Part shown: piece after piece, positions 29,891 through 38,704 of the stretch | Position numbering within the stretch: the first letter of the stretch is position 1 | Layout of the letters: every line of letters begins with the position of its first letter | Assembly (NCBI RefSeq): GCF_027912515.1 | Contig: NZ_CP115464.1 | Location: 1,984,001-2,048,000 of the forward strand | Origin: Brevundimonas sp. NIBR10 | Lineage (GTDB): Bacteria; Pseudomonadota; Alphaproteobacteria; Caulobacterales; Caulobacteraceae | DNA: 64,000 nt | Direction of reading: 5' to 3' | Program-made: the position numbers and the translations under genes | The notes under the pieces: generated by a model | The model's database searches: none | What the model was told of the DNA's origin: nothing | The model's input: the letters and a program-made list of their open reading frames with translations, nothing else

Positions 29891-31978
29891 TCAGTTCGGA
29901 ATCAGGGCCTGTGCGAGCGCATTGGCCAAGTCGCATAGAGTGTAGGGCTTCCTGATCACTACGTGCTCTAGCGTCTCGCTGTCAGCTAGGGCAGAACTGT
30001 ATCCGCTGGCCAGCACGATACGAAGGTGCGGGTGATCGCGTCCGATCTGCGCCGCGAGTTCAAGGCCAGTCATTCCTGGCATAACGATATCGGAGAACAC
30101 AGCGTCAAAATCATCTGCCCCTTGCGCTAGCCGGGCCAAAGCAGAACGCGCGTCGATAAACCACTCGGTCGTGCAGCCCAAATCGTGGAGCATTTCTGTG
30201 GCGAACGCACCCACGTCTCTGTTGTCTTCGACAACGAGAATCCTGAGCCCCTTGGCTAAGGCAGCTGGCTCCTGTGTGCCGATGGGCTGGTCATCGTCGT
30301 TCGTTCGATCGACCAAGGGCAAGAGGAGCGTAAAAGTGGTCCCAACCGAGACCCGGCTTGCGACACGAACCTCGCCACCCGATTGCTTGGCGAACCCGAA
30401 GACCTGACTAAGTCCAAGGCCTGTCCCCTTTCCCACCTCCTTGGTCGTGTAAAAGGGTTCGAAAATAGACTGCAGATTTTCCTCCGGTATGCCACAGCCC
30501 GTGTCGGTCACCGACACGCCGACATACGGTTCGTTAGGTTCGCCATTCCCTGAGCGGTCTTCAATCGCGACAGCGAAGATCAGCGTGCCCGCGCCCTCCA
30601 TTGCGTCCCTGGCATTCACGGCCAGATTTACGAGCGCGGTTTCGAACTGCCCCCGATCCGCCCTGATGCAATGAGGTCGTTCGTAGGCCCCCGGGGGCCG
30701 GATTTCGACATTGGGTCCCACAAGGGGGCGGATAAGGTCGATAATCACTGCGACCTGGTCATGGACCTCGAACAGCTCTGGGTTCAGCGGTTGCCGGCGA
30801 GCGAAAGCAAGGAGCTGGCTGGTTAGCCGTGTCGCGCGCTCGACGGTTTGGACGATGGCGTCGAGATACTTCAGGCGGCGGTCTTCCGGCAGGTTCGGCC
30901 GCTGCAGGAAGTTTGCTGACGAACCGATGATGGTCAGCAAATTGTTGAAGTCGTGGGCCACACCACCCGTGAGTTGTCCGACGGCCTCCATTTTTTGAGC
31001 CTGGCGCAACTGCTCCTCGGTCCGGGCCAGCTCCGCCGTCCGTTGCTCGACCCGCGCCTCCAGAGTGACGTTCAGCTCTTGCAGTGCCCGCTCGGCGGCC
31101 TCGCGTTCGATCGTCTGGCGGGTCCGCTCTGCCACGTCCTGCATGAAAACCATCTCGGCGGCCGTCCAAGACCGAGGACGGGCGTCATTCAAATAGACAA
31201 TAGTCCGGAGCCGCCCATCGCGGACGAAGGGCACGACCAGAATGGCACGAGTATCAACGTCGTTGGCCGTCTGTCGCGTTACGGCCTCATCGCTGAGCGG
31301 GTCCTCCAGCAAATCCTCGACCACGACGGTGTGACCAGCCATCAATCGAGCAACGATTTTGGCTCCGAAGGCCTACGCCGGAAACCGGCCCAGCAACGGA
31401 GGAACTTGGCCGTCTGTCCAGCAAACGTCGTAATCGAAGGTGTTGTCCACCGGATCTAGGTGCCCGTAGCCCACTCGGCTCACGCCAAAATGGGCGCCTA
31501 ACAGCTGACACGCGCCCTGTAGGGTCGCGGTCGTGTTGGGCAGGCGGAGCAGTTCCGTAAGTTCCAGCATGAAACGATCTCTCGCCTCAGCCGCGACCCG
31601 TGCAGAGATATCCCGCAGAAACCCGATAAAAACAGTCTCGTCATCCAGCTGTAGAGCCACGATCGACAGTTCGATTGGAAACTCGCGGTCGCCCCGATCG
31701 ACGGCGGAAATCTCGATTCGTCGACCAATCACATGGGCGATCCCAGTGTTCAGGAAGCGCGCCATACCTTGGGAATGGCCCTCCCGGTGATGGGGCGGGA
31801 CGATTAGGTCGCTCATGGAATGACCTACTGCTTCCGAGGCGGTCCACCCAAAAGTCGCCTCGGCGATGGGGTTCCAGGCGAGAACGTCGCCGTGACGATC
31901 GATAACCACCACGGCGTCGAGCAAGGAGTCGAGCGCCAGCGTTAAAAGATCGATATCGCGTGCCCTGGGATTGGTCAT
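29891..31978 (-). pseudogene. PAS-GAF hybrid histidine kinase interrupted by one in-frame TAG
   Basis: The reading frame is continuous from ATG 31978 to 29891 except for a TAG at 31373-31375. Before it: a PAS domain (LDAVVVIDRHGDVLAWNPIAE, residues about 15-125) and the first part of a GAF domain ending LLGRFPA. After it the same frame carries on with FGAKIVARLMAGHTVVVEDL (rest of GAF), a coiled coil, HisKA with VAHDFNNLLT, HATPase with NLAVNARDAM and GKGTGLGLSQ, and a C-terminal receiver (VVEDNRDV, phospho-acceptor in FSDIVMPGM). A CAG to TAG change would explain the stop. The 3' part could in principle be made alone from an ATG at 31345 or 31342. Downstream of this gene is the Mfd-like gene on the other strand. 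Confidence 0.8.
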
Positions 31979-32176
31979 TCGAAAGAATAACCGCTAGCGC
32001 GCAGGCATGTCGAACGGTGTGTTTGGCTCAGCTGGCACTGGCAGCCGAGGCAATCGTGAATGTGGTGATTGACTTGCACGTTGGACACGTGGGCTGGGGC
32101 CCGTGCCTTTTCGCCTGGCGGCGCGTAAGCCGGGTGCTCCACGGTTGCAAAGTAAAACAGACAGCAAGCAAGGAAA

Positions 32177-33757
32177 ATGAACGACATGCTGGAAGCTGGA
32201 TCGACCTGCTGGCGCGTGGAGAGGGCACCCCGGGCTACGTTGCTGTTGGATATGGAACCCTATTTGGCTGCCGCCAAGGGAGCCATGCTCCGGGCCACGC
32301 GCACGATCCACTTCCTCAACTGGGCTTTTGACCCGGATACAGTCCTAGACCATGCGCCGGACGGACCCGACTCCGAGCCGGAATCCATAGGTAGATTCCT
32401 GAGGTCGATGTCGGAGCTCAGGCCGGAACTCGATATCCGTATCCTCTGCTGGAAATCGCCACTTCCCGTGGCGGCGACGCAGAGATTCTTTCCACTGCGC
32501 AGCCACCGGTTCTTCGCGGGGACGCGTGTCGACTTTCGTTTGGATGGGACTTTGCCCCTGGGGGCATCGCACCACCAGAAAGCAGTCATCGTAGATGACT
32601 CCGTCGCCTTTTGCGGCAGTTGCGACATCGGACCGGATCGCTGGGACAGCCCCGAACACCTCCATCCCGATCCGCGGCGCGCCAAATCCCAGCGAGGTTC
32701 GCCCTGCTATGACTGTCGCCACGAGGTGATGGCCATGGTCGATGGACCGCCGGCCGTCAGCTTGGGCCAACTATTCCGTGACCGCTGGAAGCGAGCAACC
32801 GAGTTGGCGCTTCCCCTGACCTTGCCGGTAGCCCACGACGCCTGGCCCGCCGGTGTCGTGCCTGACTTTCGAGACGTTCCGGTTGGACTTTCCAGGACCC
32901 AGGCACCATGGCGCGACTATCCGGAAGTCCGGGAGGGCGAGACCGCGACCCTTGCCGCCATAGCCTCGGCAAAGTCGACGATTTACCTCGAAAACCAGTA
33001 TTTCACATCTCCAATTGTCGCCGAAGCGCTGGCCCAGCGGCTCGGGGAACCGGACGGTCCCGAGGTGGTACTTGTTTCGACCCAGCACTCACCAAGCTGG
33101 TTCGATCAGATGACGATGGACAAGACTCGATCGGTGTTCCTGAAGCGGCTCGAGGACGCCGATGGGTATGGGCGATTTAGGGCTTACAGTCCGGTTACGG
33201 CCAACGATCAGATCATCATCGTTCACGCGAAGCTCGCCGTCATCGACGACCGCTACGTCCGGGTCGGCTCCAGCAACGTCAACAATCGTTCGGAGGGGTT
33301 TGATACTGAGTGCGATTTGACGCTGGACGGAGGGAAAGCCGCGGACGGGAACGGTCGCGCCTGCGTGTCCCAATTTCGCGATCGTCTGGTAGCCCACTGG
33401 CTGGGGTGCGAAGGCGACGAAGTGGGAGACGCCGTCAGCCATGCGGGAAGCCTGGGTGGAGGGATTGAAGTTCTTCGAGCTAAGGGACGAGTGCGCCTGC
33501 AACCTCTGCGCTCGCGCTCCCATGGGGCCTTGTCCAACTTCATCGCGATGCACCACCTGGGTGACCCTATCTCGGCGGCGGACAGCCTGAGACCGTGGCG
33601 ACGCCCCGCCCAGATGCGCCACAAACTCGCCGCCGCGATCCATCGGCTCGATCGCGCCGAGATTGCAGCGCCGGAGGTTCCTCTAGGGGGACCAATCGAA
33701 CCCGAGGCCAGCGCCAGCTCAGGCAACGATGATCATCCGGAAGGGACATCTCAGTGA
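32177..33757 (+). CDS. Phospholipase D family protein
   Basis: 526 residues with two HKD motifs: H133-x-K135-x4-D140 in SHHQKAVIVDD and H350-x-K352-x4-D357 in HAKLAVIDDRYVRVGSSN, each followed by the conserved Gly-Ser/Asn stretch. It starts TLLLDMEPYLAAAKGAM and has the IYLENQYF block before the second motif, as in bacterial PLDs and cardiolipin-synthase-like enzymes. There is no signal peptide or TM segment, so it is likely cytoplasmic or peripheral. The 70-residue Ala/Pro/Glu tail is not part of the catalytic core. AAGGA at 32168-32172 supports the start. Confidence 0.92.
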   Translation: MNDMLEAGSTCWRVERAPRATLLLDMEPYLAAAKGAMLRATRTIHFLNWAFDPDTVLDHAPDGPDSEPESIGRFLRSMSELRPELDIRILCWKSPLPVAATQRFFPLRSHRFFAGTRVDFRLDGTLPLGASHHQKAVIVDDSVAFCGSCDIGPDRWDSPEHLHPDPRRAKSQRGSPCYDCRHEVMAMVDGPPAVSLGQLFRDRWKRATELALPLTLPVAHDAWPAGVVPDFRDVPVGLSRTQAPWRDYPEVREGETATLAAIASAKSTIYLENQYFTSPIVAEALAQRLGEPDGPEVVLVSTQHSPSWFDQMTMDKTRSVFLKRLEDADGYGRFRAYSPVTANDQIIIVHAKLAVIDDRYVRVGSSNVNNRSEGFDTECDLTLDGGKAADGNGRACVSQFRDRLVAHWLGCEGDEVGDAVSHAGSLGGGIEVLRAKGRVRLQPLRSRSHGALSNFIAMHHLGDPISAADSLRPWRRPAQMRHKLAAAIHRLDRAEIAAPEVPLGGPIEPEASASSGNDDHPEGTSQ

Positions 33758-34095
33758 CGTAGCGTGCCAGCACCTGGATTGGTCTGAGTGGGCAGGCCTT
33801 CGGATACCGTTTGCACAGTCCTGATGGTGGGCAAACGCAAGCCAGTCCTGCGGAGCTCCATCTGGCATGCCCTGATCATAGCTTGGCGCTATGTTCGCTC
33901 CGAAAAGGCGAAAGATGCCCCGACCTGTCTGAGCGTGACGGATGAGGCAGGCAGCCCTTCCTTATCACGCCCGATGATGGCGGCTGCCTCTCTTGGCCCT
34001 TGCGACCTACACGATCGCTACCGCCCCGCCAGAAAAGCTGACGGGGCGGAGGGCATGTTGGCTGGCCCTAGCCACCATTGCGCAATGTCGTTCGA
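33758..34095. other. Gene-free interval
   Basis: 338 bases between the phospholipase gene and a convergent secreted-protein gene. An open frame runs through it on the plus strand but shows no signal, domain or ribosome-binding site. The sequence around 34025-34050 (CGCCCCGCC / GGGGCGGAGGGC) could fold into a hairpin and may serve as a terminator. Confidence 0.4.
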
Positions 34096-34740
34096 TTACT
34101 GAACGCTACCGGCACGACCCGAAGCGTTGGTCGCCAAAGAGGCTGAAACGCCGTGCCGACTTGCAGTGGCCGAGTTGCTTGCCGCAGTGTCACTGGAAGC
34201 GCTGCGGTTGGCGGGCGGCGCAGCGTCGTTGTTAGATTCACTCGCAGTGGGCGCGGTCCGCATCAGGCCGCCCGAACCATCGGCGGACCCGGAAATCAAC
34301 AGACCGTTTTCACCGGGCCAGCCCGCACCACTGGACGCGCTGGTTGCTTCGCCCGAGGATTGCCCGTTGGAGCTCGAGGTCATTCCAGACGTCGAGCCCG
34401 AGGCTGCAGCAGTGCTCGAGGACGCCAGACCCTCCATAGTCGACAAGGCCCCCGCTCCGCGGGCCCGGGTCCGCTCAGCCGCCGCCGTGGCGCGCGCTTG
34501 AGCGCGCTGAGCCCGGGTCTGTACCCCGGAAACTGCACCGGTCGCCCGGTCCCGGATCATTGAGCCGTCCAGCGAGCCGGTCAGCCCGCCACTCGCGCCG
34601 AGGGTGCCGCCCAGACCGTTGCCCAGGCCTCCACCCAGAGCGCCAGTCAGGCCACCCCCGCCGCCGAGAATCTGGGCTTGGGAGGTGCTTGCCAGAACTA
34701 GGGCTGCGGCAATCGTCGCGGTCATCAGAGCCGATTTCAT
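34096..34740 (-). CDS. Low-complexity secreted Gly/Ser/Ala-rich protein
   Basis: 214 residues. A clean signal peptide (MKSALMTATIAAALVLASTSQAQ) is followed by a Gly-rich block (about residues 24-58), an Ala/Arg helical block (RAQRAQARATAAAERTRARG), and a long Ser/Ala/Thr-rich tail. It is probably an exported surface or periplasmic protein. No family recognised beyond composition. It precedes the subtilase gene on the same strand. Confidence 0.65.
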   Translation of the reverse strand: MKSALMTATIAAALVLASTSQAQILGGGGGLTGALGGGLGNGLGGTLGASGGLTGSLDGSMIRDRATGAVSGVQTRAQRAQARATAAAERTRARGAGALSTMEGLASSSTAAASGSTSGMTSSSNGQSSGEATSASSGAGWPGENGLLISGSADGSGGLMRTAPTASESNNDAAPPANRSASSDTAASNSATASRHGVSASLATNASGRAGSVQ

Positions 34741-34832
34741 CTTGATGTCTCCTGCGTCAAAGTTGCGGGCGATGCGCCCTCACAGGTCCAACGACCGGCC
34801 TGGCGGGTATCATCCAGCGGCCCAAACTTTTT

Positions 34833-36170
34833 CTACAAACGGCCGCGTGCGCCCATAGCCGCGGGTGCGACACGGCGGTCGCCGGCGACCATGCCCCGCC
34901 CATAGACGGGATCCGTACCAGGGGTTCCCAGGTCGCGTGCGCTTCGAGCGACGATTTCAACTCCGGCGACCCCGCCTCCCTCATGTGCGATCAATCCCGC
35001 GACCAAGGGCGACGCGAACGAGGTGCCACGCACCGTTATCCAGCTCCCAGCGGCTCCCGCTGCGGCCATGTCGGCACCTGGGGCAGCGAAGTCGACCTGT
35101 GAGCCTCTGGCGGCTTCAGGCAAGGGCCGGTCTCGGCCACCAAGGCCCGTCACTCCGATGACGCCTGGATAGGCGGCGGGATAAAGAGGTGGAGCAGCCG
35201 GGCCGTCGTTGCCTGCTGCAGCGACTACAATGACGCCCCTCAACTGGGCTGCGGCAACGGCCCGTTCCACCAAGATGTTGCGTGGTCCGACCAGGCTGAC
35301 GTTCACGACCAGGACGCGTTGTTCCACCATCCAGGCCAGGGCCTCGGCCAAAGCGGTCGAAGATCCGCCTGCTGGTCGGCCGCCGTAAATATCGGCGATC
35401 TTCAGGGCCGCGCCGGGATCCCCACCTCGAAACGCGCCGAAGCGGCCGACCATAAGTGAGGCGACTGCAGTGCCGTGACTGCCCATCCGAGCCGGCCCCG
35501 CGAACCCCCGCTGCTCGATGCTTGATCCCGCAAGGGCCGGATGCGTTGCTTCAACGCCTGTATCGATGAGGCCGAGGCGGGCGATGCCGCTTTGTGCGGT
35601 TGAGGTGAGCAGGGGAGCCGCCGGCGGGTTTGCGGTGGCGGTTGCCATCCCTGCTGGGGCGTAGACGTGATTAAGGGTCGCCTCCGCGCCGGGCGCGATC
35701 TCGCGCAGACGGCGCAGGGCGCGGTGCAGAGGCTGGCGGCGTGGCGGGGCAAAGACAACGGAGGAAAGATTCAAAGCCTCCAGCCGATCCTCTCTAACGA
35801 CCGTGAAACCGGCTGAAAAGGCCCGGGCGCGGGCCGCATCGCTCAGGCCGACGACCACGATTTCATCTGACACCACCGGCCAGCCTTCGGGGTCTGCCTG
35901 TAGGGCACCGCGCGATTGGCGCACAAGCCGACCCAGCCGTTCCGGGGCCTTAAGCGCCGTATCGATCAGTTCGCCCGCCAAGCCATCAAGCCGGCCCTCT
36001 CCCAGCGGCAGCCGATCGGTCACTCGGGGCAGGACCTGCGCCAGGCCGCCTCCGCCTGGCAGGGCGATTTGCGCCACTGCGGGCGCTGCGACAGCCATAG
36101 CGGCGATGGCGATCCATCCGGCGATGGGTATGGGTGAACGCAAGAGGCCTCTCCAATCGGGTGCTTGCAT
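34833..36170 (-). CDS. Subtilisin-like S8 serine protease, exported
   Basis: 445 residues. N-terminal signal peptide or anchor (IAGWIAIAAMAVAAPAVA), a propeptide-like region of about 150 residues, then the S8 catalytic domain with triad Asp203 (LGLIDTGVEATHPAL), His232 (GSHGTAVASLMVG) and Ser384 (RGTSFASPLVAG), plus oxyanion Asn321 in AAAGNDGPAAPP. It is divergent from an ECF sigma/anti-sigma pair and shares with it a perfect inverted repeat. In that context it may act on envelope proteins under control of that sigma factor. Confidence 0.9.
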   Translation of the reverse strand: MQAPDWRGLLRSPIPIAGWIAIAAMAVAAPAVAQIALPGGGGLAQVLPRVTDRLPLGEGRLDGLAGELIDTALKAPERLGRLVRQSRGALQADPEGWPVVSDEIVVVGLSDAARARAFSAGFTVVREDRLEALNLSSVVFAPPRRQPLHRALRRLREIAPGAEATLNHVYAPAGMATATANPPAAPLLTSTAQSGIARLGLIDTGVEATHPALAGSSIEQRGFAGPARMGSHGTAVASLMVGRFGAFRGGDPGAALKIADIYGGRPAGGSSTALAEALAWMVEQRVLVVNVSLVGPRNILVERAVAAAQLRGVIVVAAAGNDGPAAPPLYPAAYPGVIGVTGLGGRDRPLPEAARGSQVDFAAPGADMAAAGAAGSWITVRGTSFASPLVAGLIAHEGGGVAGVEIVARSARDLGTPGTDPVYGRGMVAGDRRVAPAAMGARGRL

Positions 36171-36198
36171 AAAAGCGCGTTCGGCGTGCGTATGCGAT

Positions 36199-36230
36199 GG
36201 ATGAAACGACCGGGGCCGCTCGTTTCATCC
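36199..36230. promoter_or_regulatory. Perfect inverted repeat in the subtilase/ECF sigma divergent promoter region
   Basis: GGATGAAACGA at 36199-36209 and TCGTTTCATCC at 36220-36230 are exact complements around a 10-base GC spacer. It lies 29 bases upstream of the subtilase start and 19 bases upstream of the sigma-factor start. Because the arms read the same in both directions, it could hold back-to-back -35 elements for the sigma factor or an operator for a dimeric protein. Confidence 0.6.
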
Positions 36231-36249
36231 CCATGGACGAGGCAGACGC

Positions 36250-36753
36250 TTGGACGATTTTCAAACGGGGCTTGTGGAGCTTCTCCCGCGCCTTCGCCGC
36301 TTTGCTCGGGTGCTGCAGTCCCAGGATGCGCAGGCGCAAGATCTGGTCCAGCAGACGGTCGAGCGGGCGCTGGCTTCGCGCGCACGGTTCCGGGTCGGAA
36401 CGCGGCTCGACAGCTGGACCTTCACCATCATGAGACGTATCGCCATAGACGAGGGGCGCTCGGCCCAGCGTTGGGGCCGGGTGGTCACGCCAGAGGACGA
36501 CGCCACCGCACGTGTGGCCGACACAGGCCGGGCGGATGAGGCCCTGATCGCTGATGCCTGGGCAGTGCGCGACGCGATCCACGCCCTGCCTGACGACCAG
36601 AAACACGCGGTCGCCTTGGTTCTGATCGAAGGCCTCTCCTACGCCGAGGCGGCTCAGGTTCTGGGCGTTCCGGCCGGAACACTGACCAGCCGCCTGGTCC
36701 GCGGCCGCCAGACCCTGATTCAAGTCTTGGCCGAACAAGGGATAACGGGATGA
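36250..36753 (+). CDS. ECF-type RNA polymerase sigma factor
   Basis: 167 residues with sigma region 2 (LVELLPRLRRFARVL, DAQAQDLVQQTVERAL, WTFTIMRRIAIDEGR) and region 4 (IHALPDDQKHAVALVLIEGLSYAEAAQVLGVPAGTLTSRLVRGRQ, written here as the helix-turn-helix). The start is a TTG at 36250; the nearby ATG at 36234 is in another frame. Its stop overlaps the next gene (ATGA), which encodes its likely anti-sigma factor. Regulon unknown; the divergent subtilase is a natural candidate target. Confidence 0.9.
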   Translation: MDDFQTGLVELLPRLRRFARVLQSQDAQAQDLVQQTVERALASRARFRVGTRLDSWTFTIMRRIAIDEGRSAQRWGRVVTPEDDATARVADTGRADEALIADAWAVRDAIHALPDDQKHAVALVLIEGLSYAEAAQVLGVPAGTLTSRLVRGRQTLIQVLAEQGITG

Positions 36754-37487
36754 CCCGATACGACGACGACATCCTGATGCGCCGGATCGACGGCGATCTG
36801 TCGCCCGACCAAGCTGCGGCGATCGACGCGGCGGCTGCAGCGGATCCGGCGCTTGCAGCGCGATTGGCGGTCGCGGCGCGGCTGCGCGGCGTCGTTCGGG
36901 ACGCGTTCCCCATCGTGTCCGACCCTCGTGATCGCGATCTGGCGCGGTTGATTCGGGCGGGTCCGCCGAGTTCGCCGGGTCTGACCGCGCGGTTCGCGTC
37001 AGTCCTGACCGAGGCGTTCGCGCCGCGCCGTGCGGCGCTGTGGGGCGGACTGGCGACCGCGGCCTTCTTCGGCGGGGTGCTGGTCGGGCCGCTGATGTCT
37101 TACGGCGACTCCGGTGCTGTGACTGTAGGCCGCAACGGAACGATCATCGACGGTAGCCTTGTCCATGTGCTGGACGAGCGGCTGGCGGCCGAGGGTGACG
37201 ATCCTCAGGGCCGGGCTGTAGGCCTGACGTTTCAGGACGCCGATGGCCGCTGGTGCCGCACCTTCCGTGCGGGCCAGGCTGGGGTGGCTGGGTTGGCCTG
37301 CCGCAGCGGGGCCGGCTGGGGGATCAATGTCCTGGCTCCCCTGACGAAGGACGGCGACGTGCGAACGGCGTCCGTCGACACCCCCGAGCCCGTACTGGCG
37401 GCGGTAGATGCGCTGATTGAGGGCGGGACTGCGGACGGCGCGGTCGAGGCACGGGCGCGGGACGCCGGGTGGTCAATCAAACGGTGA
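36750..37487 (+). CDS. Anti-sigma factor, membrane-anchored
   Basis: 245 residues. The first 50 residues (DDDILMRRIDGDLSPDQAAAID) form an anti-sigma-like N-terminal helical domain, there is one TM helix at about 95-116 (AALWGGLATAAFFGGVLVG), and a periplasmic domain follows with two cysteines (GRWCRTF and LACRSG). It overlaps the sigma gene by four bases. It probably holds the sigma factor inactive until an envelope signal arrives. Proteolysis by the neighbouring subtilase is possible but not shown. Confidence 0.82.
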   Translation: MTRYDDDILMRRIDGDLSPDQAAAIDAAAAADPALAARLAVAARLRGVVRDAFPIVSDPRDRDLARLIRAGPPSSPGLTARFASVLTEAFAPRRAALWGGLATAAFFGGVLVGPLMSYGDSGAVTVGRNGTIIDGSLVHVLDERLAAEGDDPQGRAVGLTFQDADGRWCRTFRAGQAGVAGLACRSGAGWGINVLAPLTKDGDVRTASVDTPEPVLAAVDALIEGGTADGAVEARARDAGWSIKR

Positions 37488-37612
37488 TGTCGCGCTTCGA
37501 GTATTCTTTCTACGTTCCGCAAAGACAGCGGATACTTGACGTCCATTATCGCCGTCCGGATCGCCTCCCGCGAGTTGGCAAAGTATCGGAAAGGGTTGCT
37601 GGTCCTGGCCAT
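37488..37612 (-). pseudogene. 5' remnant of an IS6-family transposase
   Basis: From ATG 37612 the minus strand encodes FRYFANSREAIRTAIMDVKY and PLSLRNVE, which match the start of IS6/IS26-type transposases (F-R-Y-F-N-S ... F-P-L-S-L-R-N-V-E-D). The match decays after about 38 residues and ends at the anti-sigma gene stop. The rest of the element and its terminal repeats are missing. Confidence 0.65.
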
Positions 37613-37773
37613 CTGGGGGCAACCAAGGCGGTAAGCGCCGCTCCTGTGGTGGCTAGATCGCTTGTGAGAGCAGACAGATGCGGGTTCGGGCGCGATGCTC
37701 GACCTGACGCCTAACCCCGCGCACGTTGAGCTGGCACCTGCGCCCCGCTCATAGAACGCGCACTGAACGACAG

Positions 37774-37811
37774 ACGCCGGCTTCTCACGGGGGCCGGCGT
37801 TCTGCTGTTTT
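37774..37811 (+). terminator. Hairpin terminator
   Basis: ACGCCGGC at 37774-37781 pairs with GCCGGCGT at 37793-37800 and is followed by TCTGCTGTTTT. It could end transcription from the sigma/anti-sigma operon 290 bases upstream. Confidence 0.5.
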
Positions 37812-37889
37812 GACCATTGGGAGGCAGATGCGGCTTATTACTCAGCGACCATACCAGAGGCTTATTTCCCCCTCCACTCCGAAGGCACG

Positions 37890-38198
37890 TTACACCAAGG
37901 CCTCGAACCACTCTGCATAGACGGTGTTCTTCGCCAAATGACGGTTGAGGTCTGGTGCGCCGTCATCCCACCAGACTGGTCCTCGCTCACCCAGAGCGAC
38001 CTTGGTACTGTTCACTCTGCGTCGGGCATCAGCCATCCCTCCGCCTGTTTCCTTAGCCGTCCTGACGGCCCTTCTTGCCGACATCAGCTCATCGACCCGG
38101 TGCTGGCGCTCTCCAGGATCCAAGTCAGGCCGTGAGGTGCGCCATAGGCGGCTGCGAACAACGAAGTACCGGCTGTCTGGCGTGATGGGGTAACTCAC
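37890..38198 (-). CDS. Small conserved hypothetical protein
   Basis: 102 residues from a GTG at 38198 that overlaps the thermonuclease stop by four bases (GTGA), so it is translationally coupled. It contains DSRYFVVRSRLWRTSRPDLD, a helical Arg/Lys-rich middle, and GPVWWDDGAPDLNRHLAKN, a pattern I recognise from a widespread uncharacterised proteobacterial family. A longer reading from an ATG at 38240 would lie inside the nuclease gene. Function unknown. Confidence 0.75.
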   Translation of the reverse strand: MSYPITPDSRYFVVRSRLWRTSRPDLDPGERQHRVDELMSARRAVRTAKETGGGMADARRRVNSTKVALGERGPVWWDDGAPDLNRHLAKNTVYAEWFEALV

Positions 38199-38704
38199 CT
38201 GCAGCGCCACTCCCAAGGCTTTTGGAACTCTCCAGACCACATGCCAGCTTCGTGCTCTTCAGCCAGGGCTTCATGGATCAGGTAGGCACCACCGGAGTAG
38301 AGGGGCCAATCCTGCGCATATCCCGACAACACCTGCCACGCGCCCAGATCATGGGTGTTGGATGACCCGGCCAGTTGTCCGGGACCTTCTCCAGGGGGAA
38401 CGGTGACTGTGCAGGTTGCGATGATCCTCCGGTAGCGATCAGGGCGCGCCTTGGGTACGCAGGTCACTGGATAGTTCTGCACCAGGTCTGTGAGGTTGGT
38501 CGCGCTGGCTTGTCCACACCGGTAGATCTCCCCGTCTTTGGTACAGGTCTGCCGCCTTTCAGGCGCATCGATGCCCCACAACCGAATCCGCCGGCCGCGG
38601 ATCTCGACCGTGTCACCATCGATGACCGACGCGCGACCAACGAGGGGATCGGTGGTCGACGCCGGGGCAAGGACGGCGAGTGCACAAAGAGCGTGACAGA
38701 GCAT
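38195..38704 (-). CDS. Exported thermonuclease (SNase) family protein
   Basis: 169 residues. N-terminal signal peptide (LCHALCALAVLAPAST), then the staphylococcal-nuclease fold: ASVIDGDTVEIRGRRIRLWGIDAPE, in which Asp and Arg of the active site fall, and a later DRYRRIIATCTV block. Five cysteines in the mature part suggest disulphides. It hydrolyses DNA or RNA outside the cytoplasm. The downstream small gene overlaps it by four bases. Confidence 0.85.
   Translation of the reverse strand: MLCHALCALAVLAPASTTDPLVGRASVIDGDTVEIRGRRIRLWGIDAPERRQTCTKDGEIYRCGQASATNLTDLVQNYPVTCVPKARPDRYRRIIATCTVTVPPGEGPGQLAGSSNTHDLGAWQVLSGYAQDWPLYSGGAYLIHEALAEEHEAGMWSGEFQKPWEWRCR

Noticed and set aside
31975..32187. 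Minus-strand 70-residue frame with a hydrophobic start (MSFIFLACCLFYFATVEHP)
   Set aside because: It overlaps the phospholipase start, has no ribosome-binding site that I trust, and no family match; left as unsupported although the hydrophobic start is suggestive.
33788..34102. Plus-strand 104-residue frame after the phospholipase gene
   Set aside because: No start signal, no domain, and it overlaps the end of the convergent secreted-protein gene.
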